Shown: piece after piece, positions 1 to 8,554 of the stretch | Numbering within the stretch: position 1 is the stretch's first letter | How the letters are laid out: the number at the start of each line of letters is the position of its first letter | Assembly (NCBI RefSeq): GCF_000971975.1 | Contig: NZ_LAQO01000050.1 | Coordinates: forward strand, 1 to 54,562 | DNA from: Paenibacillus algorifonticola | GTDB taxonomy: Bacteria > Bacillota > Bacilli > Paenibacillales > Paenibacillaceae | DNA: 54,562 nt | Direction: 5' to 3' | Position numbers and translations under genes: made by a program | Notes under the pieces: model-generated | What the model saw: only the letters and a program-made list of their open reading frames with translations | What the model was told of the DNA's origin: nothing | Databases searched by the model: none

Positions 1-1
1 T

Positions 2-997
2 CGCTTCATCTACAACAGAATGCTTGCAGATAAGATAGAACATTACAAGCAAACGGAAACGATGCTCAAAAATACACCAGCACAATACAAGCAAGAATTC
101 GACTGGCTGAAAGAAGTGGATAGCCTTGCACTCGCGAATGCACAAATGAATCTTGAAAAAGCCTATAAGCATTTCTTTCGTGATAAGAAAGTGGGATTTC
201 CTAAATTCAAGAGCAAGAAGACGAATCACCATAGCTTTACAACCAATAATCAAAATGGAACCGTTACCATTGAAGAGGGAACTATCAAGATTCCAAAGCT
301 AAAAACGAAAATCAAAATCAAGCTGCATCGTCCATTCGAGGGGCTTATCAAATCATGCACGATTTCCAAAACACCAACGGGAAACTATTATGCTTCCGTA
401 TTGGTTGAAACGGAGATTGTCCAGTTGCCCAAATCGCATGCTAAGATTGGCGTTGATCTTGGACTGAAAGATTTTGCTATTACCTCACATGGCGAAATTA
501 TAGCCAATCCTACATACTTGCGTAAGTCTGAAAAGCGATTAGCTAAGTTGCAAAAGGACTTATCCCGCAAGCAGAAGGGAAGCCATAACCGTCATAAGGC
601 TAGGCTGAAAGTGGCCAAGCTACATGAAAAAATTAGCCATCAGCGTAAAGACTTCTTGCACAAAACGTCTGCCAAAATGATAAACGATAACCAAGTCATC
701 GTGATGGAAGACTTATGTGTGAAGAACATGATGCAGAATCACAAGCTTGCAAAAGCAATAAGTGAAGTATCTTGGAGCATGTTCCGTTCGATGCTGGAAT
801 ACAAGTCTGCATGGTATGGCAGAGAATTGATTGTTGCACCAAAGAACTATGCAAGTAGTCAGTTGTGTTCATGTTGCGGTTACAAAAATGCAGAGGTGAA
901 AAATCTTGCCTTGCGTGAATGGACATGCCCAAACTGCCATTCGCATCATGATAGAGACGTAAACGCTGCTCTAAACCTTTTGAAACTAGCCATGTAA
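2..997 (+). CDS. tnpB: TnpB, RNA-guided nuclease of an IS200/IS605-family element (5' end cut by window)
   Basis: The frame is open from base 2 and reads RFIYNRML before the first internal ATG at 20. That matches the usual N-terminal TnpB region, so the start lies outside the window. Visible motifs are the RuvC-I block GVDLGLKDFAITS, the RuvC-II glutamate in VMEDLCVKNM, a CxxC...CxxC zinc finger (CSCCGY / CPNCHS) and the RuvC-III aspartate in DRDVNAALN. TnpB proteins are small RuvC nucleases guided by an omega RNA read from the element's 3' end; they promote retention of the transposon. All catalytic residues appear intact. No TnpA transposase is visible, but one could lie to the left. The gene is AT-rich compared with the genes downstream, consistent with a mobile element. 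Confidence 0.93.
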   Translation, partial: RFIYNRMLADKIEHYKQTETMLKNTPAQYKQEFDWLKEVDSLALANAQMNLEKAYKHFFRDKKVGFPKFKSKKTNHHSFTTNNQNGTVTIEEGTIKIPKLKTKIKIKLHRPFEGLIKSCTISKTPTGNYYASVLVETEIVQLPKSHAKIGVDLGLKDFAITSHGEIIANPTYLRKSEKRLAKLQKDLSRKQKGSHNRHKARLKVAKLHEKISHQRKDFLHKTSAKMINDNQVIVMEDLCVKNMMQNHKLAKAISEVSWSMFRSMLEYKSAWYGRELIVAPKNYASSQLCSCCGYKNAEVKNLALREWTCPNCHSHHDRDVNAALNLLKLAM

Positions 998-1102
998 ATG
1001 GCATCTATTGGGTTAGGAATCTAGCCTGTAAGCTTGGGTAAACTTGGAGCAGTAGCTTCATTGACCAAGAAGCCGCCACCTCTTAGGTGGTTGGCAGTTC
1101 AC
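998..1102 (+). mobile_element. Right end of the TnpB element with probable omega-RNA 3' scaffold
   Basis: The sequence directly after the tnpB stop ends in a hairpin (left arm 1072-1080, loop TCTTA, right arm 1086-1095), then GCAGTTCAC. This matches the remembered right ends of IS605/IS1341-type elements. TTCAC at 1098-1102 resembles the cleavage and TAM-like motif, so the element boundary probably lies there and the guide would start just after it. The exact boundary is inferred. Confidence 0.6.
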
Positions 1103-1159
1103 GAGCGGAATGAATATAAAAGCCAAGAGCCTTAAATGTTATATTATCTTACATTATTA

Positions 1160-1189
1160 TTGACAAATAATATTCAACAGTCATATAAT
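1160..1189 (+). promoter_or_regulatory. SigA promoter of the guanidine operon
   Basis: TTGACA at 1160-1165 and TATAAT at 1184-1189 are separated by 18 bp. Transcription would begin near 1196 and read into the riboswitch. The palindrome CTAACGTTAG lies near the expected start and could be an operator. Confidence 0.75.
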
Positions 1190-1249
1190 CTATCTAACGT
1201 TAGGTTATGTGACAAATGAATATAGGTTTCCGTTGCAAAATAAACTGGA

Positions 1250-1401
1250 AACAAATCGCTGTCTAGGGTTCCGTTAGCTGCTTGTGGGGGTGTGCCTCGT
1301 CTGTTAAAAGCTAAGTCTGGTCCGAGAGACGGCATACAGTCGAATGCAAGCGCTGATGGCGCGAATCGCTGTATAACACGGAAGGATAAAAGCCTGGGAG
1401 A
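1250..1401 (+). promoter_or_regulatory. Guanidine-I (ykkC) riboswitch
   Basis: The leader carries the conserved ykkC blocks in order: CTAGGGTTCCG near 1263, CTGGTCCGAGAGAC near 1317, and ACACGGAAGGATAAAAGCC from about 1376 running into CTGGGAGA. This class binds free guanidinium and switches genes on. The last conserved strand forms the 5' arm of the terminator that follows, so ligand binding should block termination. The genes behind it encode guanidine-degrading enzymes, which agrees with the assignment. Confidence 0.93.
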
Positions 1402-1422
1402 TCAATCTCCCAGGCTTTTTTT
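1389..1422 (+). terminator. Riboswitch-controlled intrinsic terminator
   Basis: A perfect 13-bp stem (1389-1401 with 1406-1418) with loop TCAA is followed by a T-run. Its 5' arm overlaps the 3' conserved strand of the guanidine-I aptamer, the expected arrangement for an ON switch. Confidence 0.9.
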
Positions 1423-1453
1423 ATTTATATTCACATGGGGAGGCGGAGTGAGA

Positions 1454-2182
1454 ATGGGTGAAGAGTGGAGCAAAACGATTGAAGCTGGAGGCAAGTGGTC
1501 AGGCGTTATTGGACGGGGGAAGCTCGTTTGTCTGACTGCCCTTGATAGTGGGGCGAATGTGTCCGCTATGCTGTTCAGCGCCAGAGATTTGAATGAGCGC
1601 TACAATATGCCGGATACACTCAAGGCGCAGCATATCTCACATCTAACGAAAGGGAATGTGTTGATGAGCGATAATGGACGCGCGATGGTAAGCATTGTGG
1701 AGGATGAGCTTGGCTGGCATGACCCGCTAGGCGGCTACACAAGCCGCGAGCTTACCGATGAGCGCTATGGTGCGACGAATTATCAGGAGCTTCGTAATGG
1801 CTGGCTGCGAAGCGGGCAGGAGAATTTGACGGTAGAGCTGGTGCGAAACGGCATGAGTGTCAGAGATTTGATGCCGGTTGTCAACTGGTTTTCCAAAATC
1901 AGCTGCGATGAGCAGGGTGATATGCATTATGCCGAAAATCATTGCCCGGCAGGTGCCAGTGTGACACTGCGAACAGAAATGGATGTGCTGCTGGTACTGT
2001 CGAATACGCCTAACCCGCTAGATGCAAGAGGTGCTTATCCTTCGGTTCCCGTGCTGATCGAAGTATTTGCCGCAGATGCGGTAGATCGGGAACGTGATTA
2101 TTGTGTGAATTATCGTGCGGAAAACCGCCGTGCGTTCGAAAATACATGGGAATACGACGTTTTACGGGGAGGCGAATGGTAA
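1454..2182 (+). CDS. Urea-carboxylase-associated protein 1 (DUF1989), carboxyguanidine deiminase subunit
   Basis: This 242-residue protein belongs to the DUF1989 family long called urea amidolyase-associated protein. The two paralogs encoded next to guanidine carboxylases are known to form a carboxyguanidine deiminase, which removes one ammonia from carboxyguanidine to give allophanate. The core motif DELGWHDPLGG is the counterpart of DTCGRHDTIGGS in the next gene, and both carry a conserved His-Asp. The ATG at 1454 is chosen because GGGAGG lies about 10 bases upstream and the longer frame would run through the riboswitch terminator. The stop overlaps the next start (TAATG), so the pair is translationally coupled. 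I cannot tell which literature symbol (cgdA or cgdB) applies. Confidence 0.88.
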   Translation: MGEEWSKTIEAGGKWSGVIGRGKLVCLTALDSGANVSAMLFSARDLNERYNMPDTLKAQHISHLTKGNVLMSDNGRAMVSIVEDELGWHDPLGGYTSRELTDERYGATNYQELRNGWLRSGQENLTVELVRNGMSVRDLMPVVNWFSKISCDEQGDMHYAENHCPAGASVTLRTEMDVLLVLSNTPNPLDARGAYPSVPVLIEVFAADAVDRERDYCVNYRAENRRAFENTWEYDVLRGGEW

Positions 2183-2832
2183 TGGCGGCATTTAACCTGG
2201 TAGAAAGCCCGCGGAAGGCGGCGGAGGCCGTTTACAATAAAACCATTTTGGCTGGCGATGGTTGGATGCATGATCTGCTGCCTGGCCAAGTTCTCAGAAT
2301 TGTCGATCTGGAAGGCAATCAGGCGGCGGATACGCTGTTTTACGACGCAGATCAGCCGGAAGATCATTACAGCGCCATCGCGACGATTGCAGGGCAGGCG
2401 AATGTGTATTTAACGGCAGGCTCGGTGCTGCGGGCGGAGTCGGGAAAGCCGCTCGTGACGATTGTTGCCGATACATGCGGACGCCATGATACGATCGGCG
2501 GCTCCTGCTCCGCGCAGAGCAACACAGTGCGGTATGCCCATGAAAAGCTGCATATGCACAACTGCCGCGATACGTTCATGCTCCAGCTGGCGAAGCGGGA
2601 GGCGGGCTACACGAAGCGCGATTTGGCGCCGAACGTGAACTTTTTCATGAATGTGCCAGTGACTGTTGAGGGCGGCTTGCAGTTTGCGGACGGCGTATCC
2701 GCGCCTGGCTACTATGTAGAGATGCAATCGCATGGCAGGACGACAGTGCTCATTAGCAATTGTCCGCAGTTGAACAATCCTTGCAATGCCTATAACCCAA
2801 CACCTGTGCAGGTACTGATCTGGAACGAATAA
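2182..2832 (+). CDS. Urea-carboxylase-associated protein 2 (DUF1989), carboxyguanidine deiminase subunit
   Basis: A 216-residue paralog of the preceding gene, expected to be its partner in the heteromeric carboxyguanidine deiminase. It carries the family signature DTCGRHDTIGGSCS and the later motif VNFFMNVPV, matching VNWFSKISC of its neighbour. Two in-frame ATGs occur at 2176 and 2182. The second is preferred because GGGGAGG ends at 2172, leaving about 9 bases of spacing, and because it overlaps the previous stop by one base. The carboxylase start follows 22 bases after the stop, so all three belong to one transcript. Earlier annotations as a urea-degradation helper reflect the older view of this pathway. 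Confidence 0.88.
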   Translation: MAAFNLVESPRKAAEAVYNKTILAGDGWMHDLLPGQVLRIVDLEGNQAADTLFYDADQPEDHYSAIATIAGQANVYLTAGSVLRAESGKPLVTIVADTCGRHDTIGGSCSAQSNTVRYAHEKLHMHNCRDTFMLQLAKREAGYTKRDLAPNVNFFMNVPVTVEGGLQFADGVSAPGYYVEMQSHGRTTVLISNCPQLNNPCNAYNPTPVQVLIWNE

Positions 2833-2854
2833 ATGAATGCGGGGAGAGGTCGTT

Positions 2855-5800
2855 ATGTTTACAAAGGTACTGATCGCAAATCGCGGCGCAATTGCCGTGA
2901 GAATCGAGCGCACGCTGCGCAAGCTGGGCATTCAGTCTGTCGCTATCTATACGCAGGCGGATCAAGACAGCAGGCATGTGGATGACGCTGATGAGGCGGT
3001 GTGGATTGGAGATGGCCCTGCCAAAGAGAGCTACTTGAATGCGGAGCTGATTCTTCAGACGGCGGTAGCGGTGGGTGCGGAGGCGATTCACCCGGGCTAT
3101 GGATTTTTGAGCGAAAATGCCGACTTTGCCCGTGCCTGCTCCGAACGCGGTATCGTATTCATCGGCCCGACCCCGGAGCAGATGGAGCAGTTTGGGCTTA
3201 AGCATTCCGCCCGGGAGCTGGCGCAGAAGGCTGGCGTTCCAATGCTGCCGGGAACCGAGCTGATTGACAGTGTGGAGGAGGCGGTGCTGCGGGCGCGGCA
3301 AATCGGATATCCGGTTATTCTGAAAAGCACGGCGGGCGGCGGCGGTATCGGCATGCGGGTATGTGACGATGAGCAGGCTCTGCTGGCTGCCTATGAGGGT
3401 GTTCGTCATCTAGCGGAGACGAATTTCAAGAACGGCGGGATGTTTTTGGAAAAATATATCGCCAAGGCGCGCCATGTCGAGGTGCAGATTTTCGGCAACA
3501 GCTACGGAGAGATTGTTGCCCTCGGTGAACGGGATTGCTCCGTGCAGCGGCGCAATCAGAAGGTGCTGGAAGAAAGCCCGGCTCCTCATTTGCCGGACAG
3601 CGTCCGCATGGCGATGATGGAATCGGCAGCAAGGCTCGCTGCCGAGGTGGGCTACCGCAGCGCGGGGACGGTGGAGTATTTATATGACCCGGAAACGACT
3701 GCGTTTTATTTTCTGGAAGTGAACACGCGGCTTCAGGTGGAGCATGGCGTTACGGAAGAGGTGCTTGGCCTCGATCTCGTGGAATGGATGGTGCGGGAAG
3801 CAGCGGGCGAGCTGCGTGATTTGCAATCACTGGTGAAGAAGCCGCAGGGACATAGCATTCAGGCGCGGATTTACGCCGAGGATTGCCTGCAGGGCTTTCG
3901 CCCAAGTGCGGGGCAGCTTGATCAAGCAAGATTTTCGGAGCAGGCGCGCAATGAAACATGGGTGCGAGACGGTATGACCATTACGACGCTGTATGACCCG
4001 ATGCTGGCGAAAATCATCGTGCACGGCATTGATCGCGAGGATGCCCTGCGGAAGCTGGGAGAGGCGCTGTCACAGACGCGGATGTACGGTTTGACGACGA
4101 ATTTGCAATATGTGCAGGCGCTGCTTGCGGATGCGGCTTGCAAGGAGGGGCTCGTTTATACGCGGATGCTGGAGGATTTTGCGCCAGTGGAGAAGGCCAT
4201 TGAGGTACTGGATGGCGGCGTCCAGACGACGGTGCAGGATTGGCCCGGAAGAGTCGGGCATTGGGATGTTGGTGTGCCTCCATGCGGACCGATGGACCCT
4301 TACTCGTTCCGTCTGGGCAACAAGCTGCTTGGCAATTCGGATCAGGCGGCAGGCCTCGAGCTGACGCTACGCGGCGGCTCTTTCCGCTTTCGTGATGCGA
4401 TGCGATTTTGCCTGACGGGTGCTGATATGCAGGCGAAGCTGGATGGCGAGCTTGTTCCGCTGTATGCGCCCGTACTGGCGAAGGCGGGGCAGGTGCTCAG
4501 CTTCGGCGAGGCGGCCGCTGGTCTGCGGACGTATTTGCAGGTTGCTGGCGGGCTGGATATGCCGCTGATTCTGGGCAGTGCAGCAACGTTTACGCTGGGC
4601 GGCTTTGGCGGTCATGGCGGCCGGGCGCTGCGAGCTGGCGATGTGCTGAGAGTTCACGAAGCTGTCGCAGCATCGCATGAAATGGTGTTCTCTGAACAGC
4701 TATCGGAACAATTCTGGGAGCTGTGGCGAGACCATTTATCCTCGCCGTTAGCGGAGGGGCTTGCTCCTGCTTACCGTCCGGCCATTGGGAGACAATGGAC
4801 GATCGGCGTCATACCGGGGCCGCATTGTACAGAGGAATTTTTGCGGCCGGAATATTTGAAGCAGTTAACCGATACGCAGTGGGAGGTTCACTTTAACAGC
4901 TCCCGCACAGGGGTGCGTTTAATCGGTCCTGCACCGCTTTGGACTAGAGAGGATGGCGGCGAAGCAGGGCTGCATCCTTCCAATATTCACGACAATGCCT
5001 ATGCTGTGGGAACACTTGATTTGACGGGTGATATGCCGATTCTGCTGGGGCCTGATGGCCCGAGCCTGGGTGGTTTCGTATGCCCGGTCACGACGGCTTC
5101 CGCCGAGTTTTGGAAGCTGGGGCAGCTGCATCCCGGTGACAAGGTTCATTTTCAGCTATTGACGCTTGAAGAAGCTGATGTGCTGCGCGATGCACAGGAA
5201 GCTAATCTGCGGGCGCTTGGTGAAGGCGACATAGCGTCTCTGCAAGAGCTGAGGCTTCCTGAGCCTAGGGAGCAGTTGCTTTCGCCATCCTATCCGCTGC
5301 TCGTTAGCGAGGAGGCGGGGCGGCGATTTCCCATCGCTATTCGGTGCAGCGGGGATGAGAATTTGCTCGTGGAATATGGCGAGCTGAAGCTGGACATTTT
5401 GCTCCGTTTTCAGGTGCATGTGCTGATGGAGGCCATTCGGGCGGATGCTTCGCTTCCGGTGCTAGATCTTACGCCAGGCATTCGTTCGCTTCAGGTGCAT
5501 ATCGATCGCACTCGCATCACGGCCCACGATGCTTGCCGACGCTTGCTGGAGTTGGATAGCTCCCTGCCGCCGCTTGAGACGATTGAAGTTCCATCGCGAA
5601 TTGTGCGGCTTCCGCTTTCATGGGATGATCCGTCCACGCAGCTAGCGATAGACCGCTATCAGCAAACGGTGCGTCCGGATGCCCCGTGGTGCCCGAGCAA
5701 TATAGAATTCATTCGCCGGATCAATGGCTTGGATGATATGCAGGATGTGCGGCACATCGTTTTCGATGCCAGTTATCTTGTGCTAGGTTTGGGTGATGTG

Positions 5801-6565
5801 TACTTGGGTGCGCCTGTTGCCACACCAATCGATCCAAGGCATCGTCTGGTGACGACCAAATACAATCCGGCGCGGACGTGGACGCCTGAAAATGCGGTCG
5901 GAATTGGCGGAGCCTACATGTGCGTTTATGGCATGGAAGGGCCGGGCGGCTACCAATTTGTTGGGCGCACGATTCAAATGTGGAATAAGCTGCGGACGAC
6001 GAAGAGCTTTGCAGAGGGCAAGCCTTGGCTGCTGCGTTTTTTTGACCAAATTCAGTTTTATCCGGTTGATGCAGATGAGTTGTTGAAGATGCGTGAGGAT
6101 TTCCCACGCGGGCGCTTTGATGTTGAGATTGCGGAGACAACTTTCCAGCTGAAAGATTATTTGGTTTTTCTCGCTTCTATTGAAAAGGATGCGGAGTCGT
6201 TCCGTAGGGTCCAGCAGGCGGCGTTCAAGGCTGAGCGCGAGAGCTGGAAGGCGCTCGGCCTTGCAGAGTATGTCTCCGAGCAGGATGGTGCGGCTCAAGG
6301 AGAAGAAGAGGAGCTTCCGACAGGGGTGGAGGCCATTCGCTGCAATATGCCGGGGAGTGTCTGGAAGGTGCTCATCAATCCGGGCGATCAGGTGAAAAAG
6401 GGCGATACGCTTATCATTGTCGAAAGCATGAAAATGGAATTTTCCCAGCAGGCTTCCTGTGATGGTGTCGTTGCCTCGATCTATATCAAGCCTGGTGATG
6501 AGGTTCATACCGGCCAGCTTGTTGCCGGCATTATGCAAATCCAGAAAGAGGTGTCGTTCGTATGA
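2855..6565 (+). CDS. Biotin-dependent guanidine/urea carboxylase
   Basis: This 1236-residue enzyme carboxylates guanidine or urea using ATP and bicarbonate. Domain order: biotin carboxylase with N-terminal FTKVLIANRGAIAVR and ATP-grasp loop STAGGGGIGM (about 1-445), carboxyltransferase of the KipA/AHS2 type from about 450 and KipI/AHS1 type from about 812, and a biotinyl domain with VESMKME, where Lys1193 should be biotinylated. The length is normal for the bacterial stand-alone enzyme. The ATG at 2855 is preferred over 2837 because GGGGAGAGG lies just before it. Context (guanidine riboswitch and both DUF1989 partners) favours guanidine over urea as substrate; sequence alone does not settle this. 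It overlaps the hydrolase gene by 4 bases. Confidence 0.93.
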   Translation: MFTKVLIANRGAIAVRIERTLRKLGIQSVAIYTQADQDSRHVDDADEAVWIGDGPAKESYLNAELILQTAVAVGAEAIHPGYGFLSENADFARACSERGIVFIGPTPEQMEQFGLKHSARELAQKAGVPMLPGTELIDSVEEAVLRARQIGYPVILKSTAGGGGIGMRVCDDEQALLAAYEGVRHLAETNFKNGGMFLEKYIAKARHVEVQIFGNSYGEIVALGERDCSVQRRNQKVLEESPAPHLPDSVRMAMMESAARLAAEVGYRSAGTVEYLYDPETTAFYFLEVNTRLQVEHGVTEEVLGLDLVEWMVREAAGELRDLQSLVKKPQGHSIQARIYAEDCLQGFRPSAGQLDQARFSEQARNETWVRDGMTITTLYDPMLAKIIVHGIDREDALRKLGEALSQTRMYGLTTNLQYVQALLADAACKEGLVYTRMLEDFAPVEKAIEVLDGGVQTTVQDWPGRVGHWDVGVPPCGPMDPYSFRLGNKLLGNSDQAAGLELTLRGGSFRFRDAMRFCLTGADMQAKLDGELVPLYAPVLAKAGQVLSFGEAAAGLRTYLQVAGGLDMPLILGSAATFTLGGFGGHGGRALRAGDVLRVHEAVAASHEMVFSEQLSEQFWELWRDHLSSPLAEGLAPAYRPAIGRQWTIGVIPGPHCTEEFLRPEYLKQLTDTQWEVHFNSSRTGVRLIGPAPLWTREDGGEAGLHPSNIHDNAYAVGTLDLTGDMPILLGPDGPSLGGFVCPVTTASAEFWKLGQLHPGDKVHFQLLTLEEADVLRDAQEANLRALGEGDIASLQELRLPEPREQLLSPSYPLLVSEEAGRRFPIAIRCSGDENLLVEYGELKLDILLRFQVHVLMEAIRADASLPVLDLTPGIRSLQVHIDRTRITAHDACRRLLELDSSLPPLETIEVPSRIVRLPLSWDDPSTQLAIDRYQQTVRPDAPWCPSNIEFIRRINGLDDMQDVRHIVFDASYLVLGLGDVYLGAPVATPIDPRHRLVTTKYNPARTWTPENAVGIGGAYMCVYGMEGPGGYQFVGRTIQMWNKLRTTKSFAEGKPWLLRFFDQIQFYPVDADELLKMREDFPRGRFDVEIAETTFQLKDYLVFLASIEKDAESFRRVQQAAFKAERESWKALGLAEYVSEQDGAAQGEEEELPTGVEAIRCNMPGSVWKVLINPGDQVKKGDTLIIVESMKMEFSQQASCDGVVASIYIKPGDEVHTGQLVAGIMQIQKEVSFV

Positions 6566-8382
6566 CGGCTGTTACTTTTCCTGAAATGCTTACAATGCAG
6601 TGGCTGCGTGAAAAATATGCTGCCCAGCAGCTTGCTCCTGAGGCGGTTATTGAAGAAGTCATCAGCCGTTCCGAACGTGATGCGGCAATGAACATCTGGA
6701 TTACGCCGCCTACGCTTGCGCGGCTGCGCCCTTATTTGGAGCGGCTCGCGCTGCTCGATCCGGCAAAAACGCCGCTCTGGGGCATCCCTTTCGCGGTCAA
6801 GGACAACATCGACGTTGCTGGCTTGCCGACAACGGCAGCTTGTGCGGAATTTGCCTATACGCCGGACGAAAACGCCACTGTAGTGGAGCGTTTAGTTCGT
6901 GCGGGGGCCATCCCGCTGGGCAAAACCAACCTCGACCAATTCGCCACCGGCTTGGTCGGCATGAGAAGCCCCTACGGCGAGGCGCACAATGCTTTGCGCC
7001 CCGAGTTGATTAGCGGCGGCTCGAGCTCCGGCTCGGCTGTCGCTGTTGCCCGCGGCCAAGCGGTGTTCTCGCTTGGCACAGACACCGCTGGCTCCGGCCG
7101 TGTACCGGCCGCGCTGAACGGGCTTGTCGGCTACAAGCCGAGCCTTGGCGCGTGGCCGACCAAGGGCGTCGTGCCTGCCTGCGCCAGCCTGGACTGTGTG
7201 ACGGTATTCGCCCACAGTATAGATGATGCGCTCGCTGTCGACAGCTCCGCTCGCGGTGTAGATCTTGCCGATCCATGGTCGAGAGAGGTTATACGCTCCG
7301 CCAGTGGTCTGCCGTCCAAGCTATATTTGCCGCAAGAGCGTCCGACTTTTTATGGGCCGTTTGCTGATGAATATGCCCAAGCATGGGATGGCTCTGTCCG
7401 GCAGCTGCTAGCGCTGGGGCTCGCCATTGAATATGTGGATTGCAGCTTGTTTGCAGAAGCGGCAGCTGAGTTATATGAAGGCCCTTGGGTAGCGGAGCGC
7501 TGGGCTGATCTGGGTGATTTTATCGAAAGCCATCCAGGGGTTGCGGTGCCTGCAACGGAGCAGGTGCTTCGTTCGGGAGCCGCCGAGCGCCATACGGCAG
7601 CTTCCGTATTTGATTCTATGCATCGCTTGCAGGCCTTCAAGCTAGCGGCGAAGGCCCTACTCGGCGATGCGGTATTGGTAATGCCGACCTGTGGCGGAAC
7701 GTGGACGCGGGAGCAGGTTCGCGAGCTGCCGATACAGACGAATACGGCAATGGGCGCTTATACGAACCACTGTAATTTGCTTGATCTGAGTGCGGTTGCC
7801 CTTCCTTCGGGGGAGGCGGCGGAGCGGCTGCCTTTTGGCATTACGCTGTTCGCTTTAGCGGATCGGGAGCATCTGCTTGAAGGCTTAGGTAAGCTGTATG
7901 CCAGTCGGACAATGGAGTCGGGGTGGTCTGGGCGGGAGGAATACAGTCCAAATAACGCATTTGCAGCAGTCGCCGAATCCGACTTCGATCAGACGACGCT
8001 TGTCGCTGTTTGCGGTCTTCATATGCGCGGATTCGCGTTGGAGCAGCAAATGCTCGCTTTCGGAGCGACCTTTGTCAAGGAAGCGAAGACGGCGGCCAAA
8101 TACGAGCTGATCAAGCTCCATACGATGCCGGCAAAGCCAGGCATGATCAAGCTGGAGCGGGGTGGAGTATCGGTCGCGCTGGAGCTTTGGCGAATGCCGC
8201 TGGCTCGTTTTGGCGAGTTCGCCGCCCTCATACCAGCGCCTCTCGGCATAGGGAAAGTGGAGCTGGAAGATGGGGCAGAGGTGCCGGGCTTCATCTGCGA
8301 AGGCTATGCTCTTGAGCAGGCAGAACGAATTTCCGAATATGGCGGCTGGAGGAAATATCAGCAGGCTATAAGTATAATGTAA
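6562..8382 (+). CDS. atzF: Allophanate hydrolase
   Basis: A 606-residue amidase-signature enzyme that splits allophanate into two ammonia and two carbon dioxide. The catalytic triad is visible: Lys80 in FAVKDNIDVAG, the cis-Ser near 154 in GGSSSGSA, and Ser178 in GTDTAGS. The C-terminal part (about 460-606, ending in EYGGWRKYQ) matches the extra domain of AtzF-type hydrolases that handles the N-carboxycarbamate intermediate. The ATG overlaps the carboxylase stop as ATGA, so translation is coupled. Together the four genes convert guanidine to ammonia through carboxyguanidine and allophanate. Both domains look complete. Confidence 0.93.
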   Translation: MTAVTFPEMLTMQWLREKYAAQQLAPEAVIEEVISRSERDAAMNIWITPPTLARLRPYLERLALLDPAKTPLWGIPFAVKDNIDVAGLPTTAACAEFAYTPDENATVVERLVRAGAIPLGKTNLDQFATGLVGMRSPYGEAHNALRPELISGGSSSGSAVAVARGQAVFSLGTDTAGSGRVPAALNGLVGYKPSLGAWPTKGVVPACASLDCVTVFAHSIDDALAVDSSARGVDLADPWSREVIRSASGLPSKLYLPQERPTFYGPFADEYAQAWDGSVRQLLALGLAIEYVDCSLFAEAAAELYEGPWVAERWADLGDFIESHPGVAVPATEQVLRSGAAERHTAASVFDSMHRLQAFKLAAKALLGDAVLVMPTCGGTWTREQVRELPIQTNTAMGAYTNHCNLLDLSAVALPSGEAAERLPFGITLFALADREHLLEGLGKLYASRTMESGWSGREEYSPNNAFAAVAESDFDQTTLVAVCGLHMRGFALEQQMLAFGATFVKEAKTAAKYELIKLHTMPAKPGMIKLERGGVSVALELWRMPLARFGEFAALIPAPLGIGKVELEDGAEVPGFICEGYALEQAERISEYGGWRKYQQAISIM

Positions 8383-8400
8383 ATAAACCTAACATATAAA

Positions 8401-8430
8401 TTGACAAATAGTAAAAAATTACGGTATTCT
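8401..8430 (+). promoter_or_regulatory. Promoter-like sequence before the ABC ATPase gene
   Basis: TTGACA at 8401-8406 and TATTCT at 8425-8430 are 18 bp apart. The flanks carry CCTAACAT and TTGTTAGATTACC, resembling the CTAAC/TTAGGTTA words near the operon's first promoter; a shared regulator is possible but unproven. Confidence 0.55.
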
Positions 8431-8489
8431 AATTAAAATTGTTAGATTACCTGACAAAAATGGACGGCGGTTAGTTAAATCCGATGCCA

Positions 8490-8516
8490 GCTCGCTTACT
8501 GGAATGTAAGCGGAGC
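8490..8516 (+). other. Leader hairpin upstream of the ABC ATPase gene
   Basis: GCTCGCTTAC pairs with GTAAGCGGAGC around the loop TGGAAT, with one bulge. No T-run follows, so it is not a standard terminator. It sits between the promoter-like sequence and the ribosome site and may affect RNA stability. Confidence 0.45.
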
Positions 8517-8554
8517 GGGCGGCGCAAATTGAACGCTTTTGGAGGCGATCACAG

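Noticed and set aside
1292..1453. Longer N-terminus of the first DUF1989 protein
   Set aside because: It would be encoded by the riboswitch and terminator; the ATG at 1454 is supported by GGGAGG.
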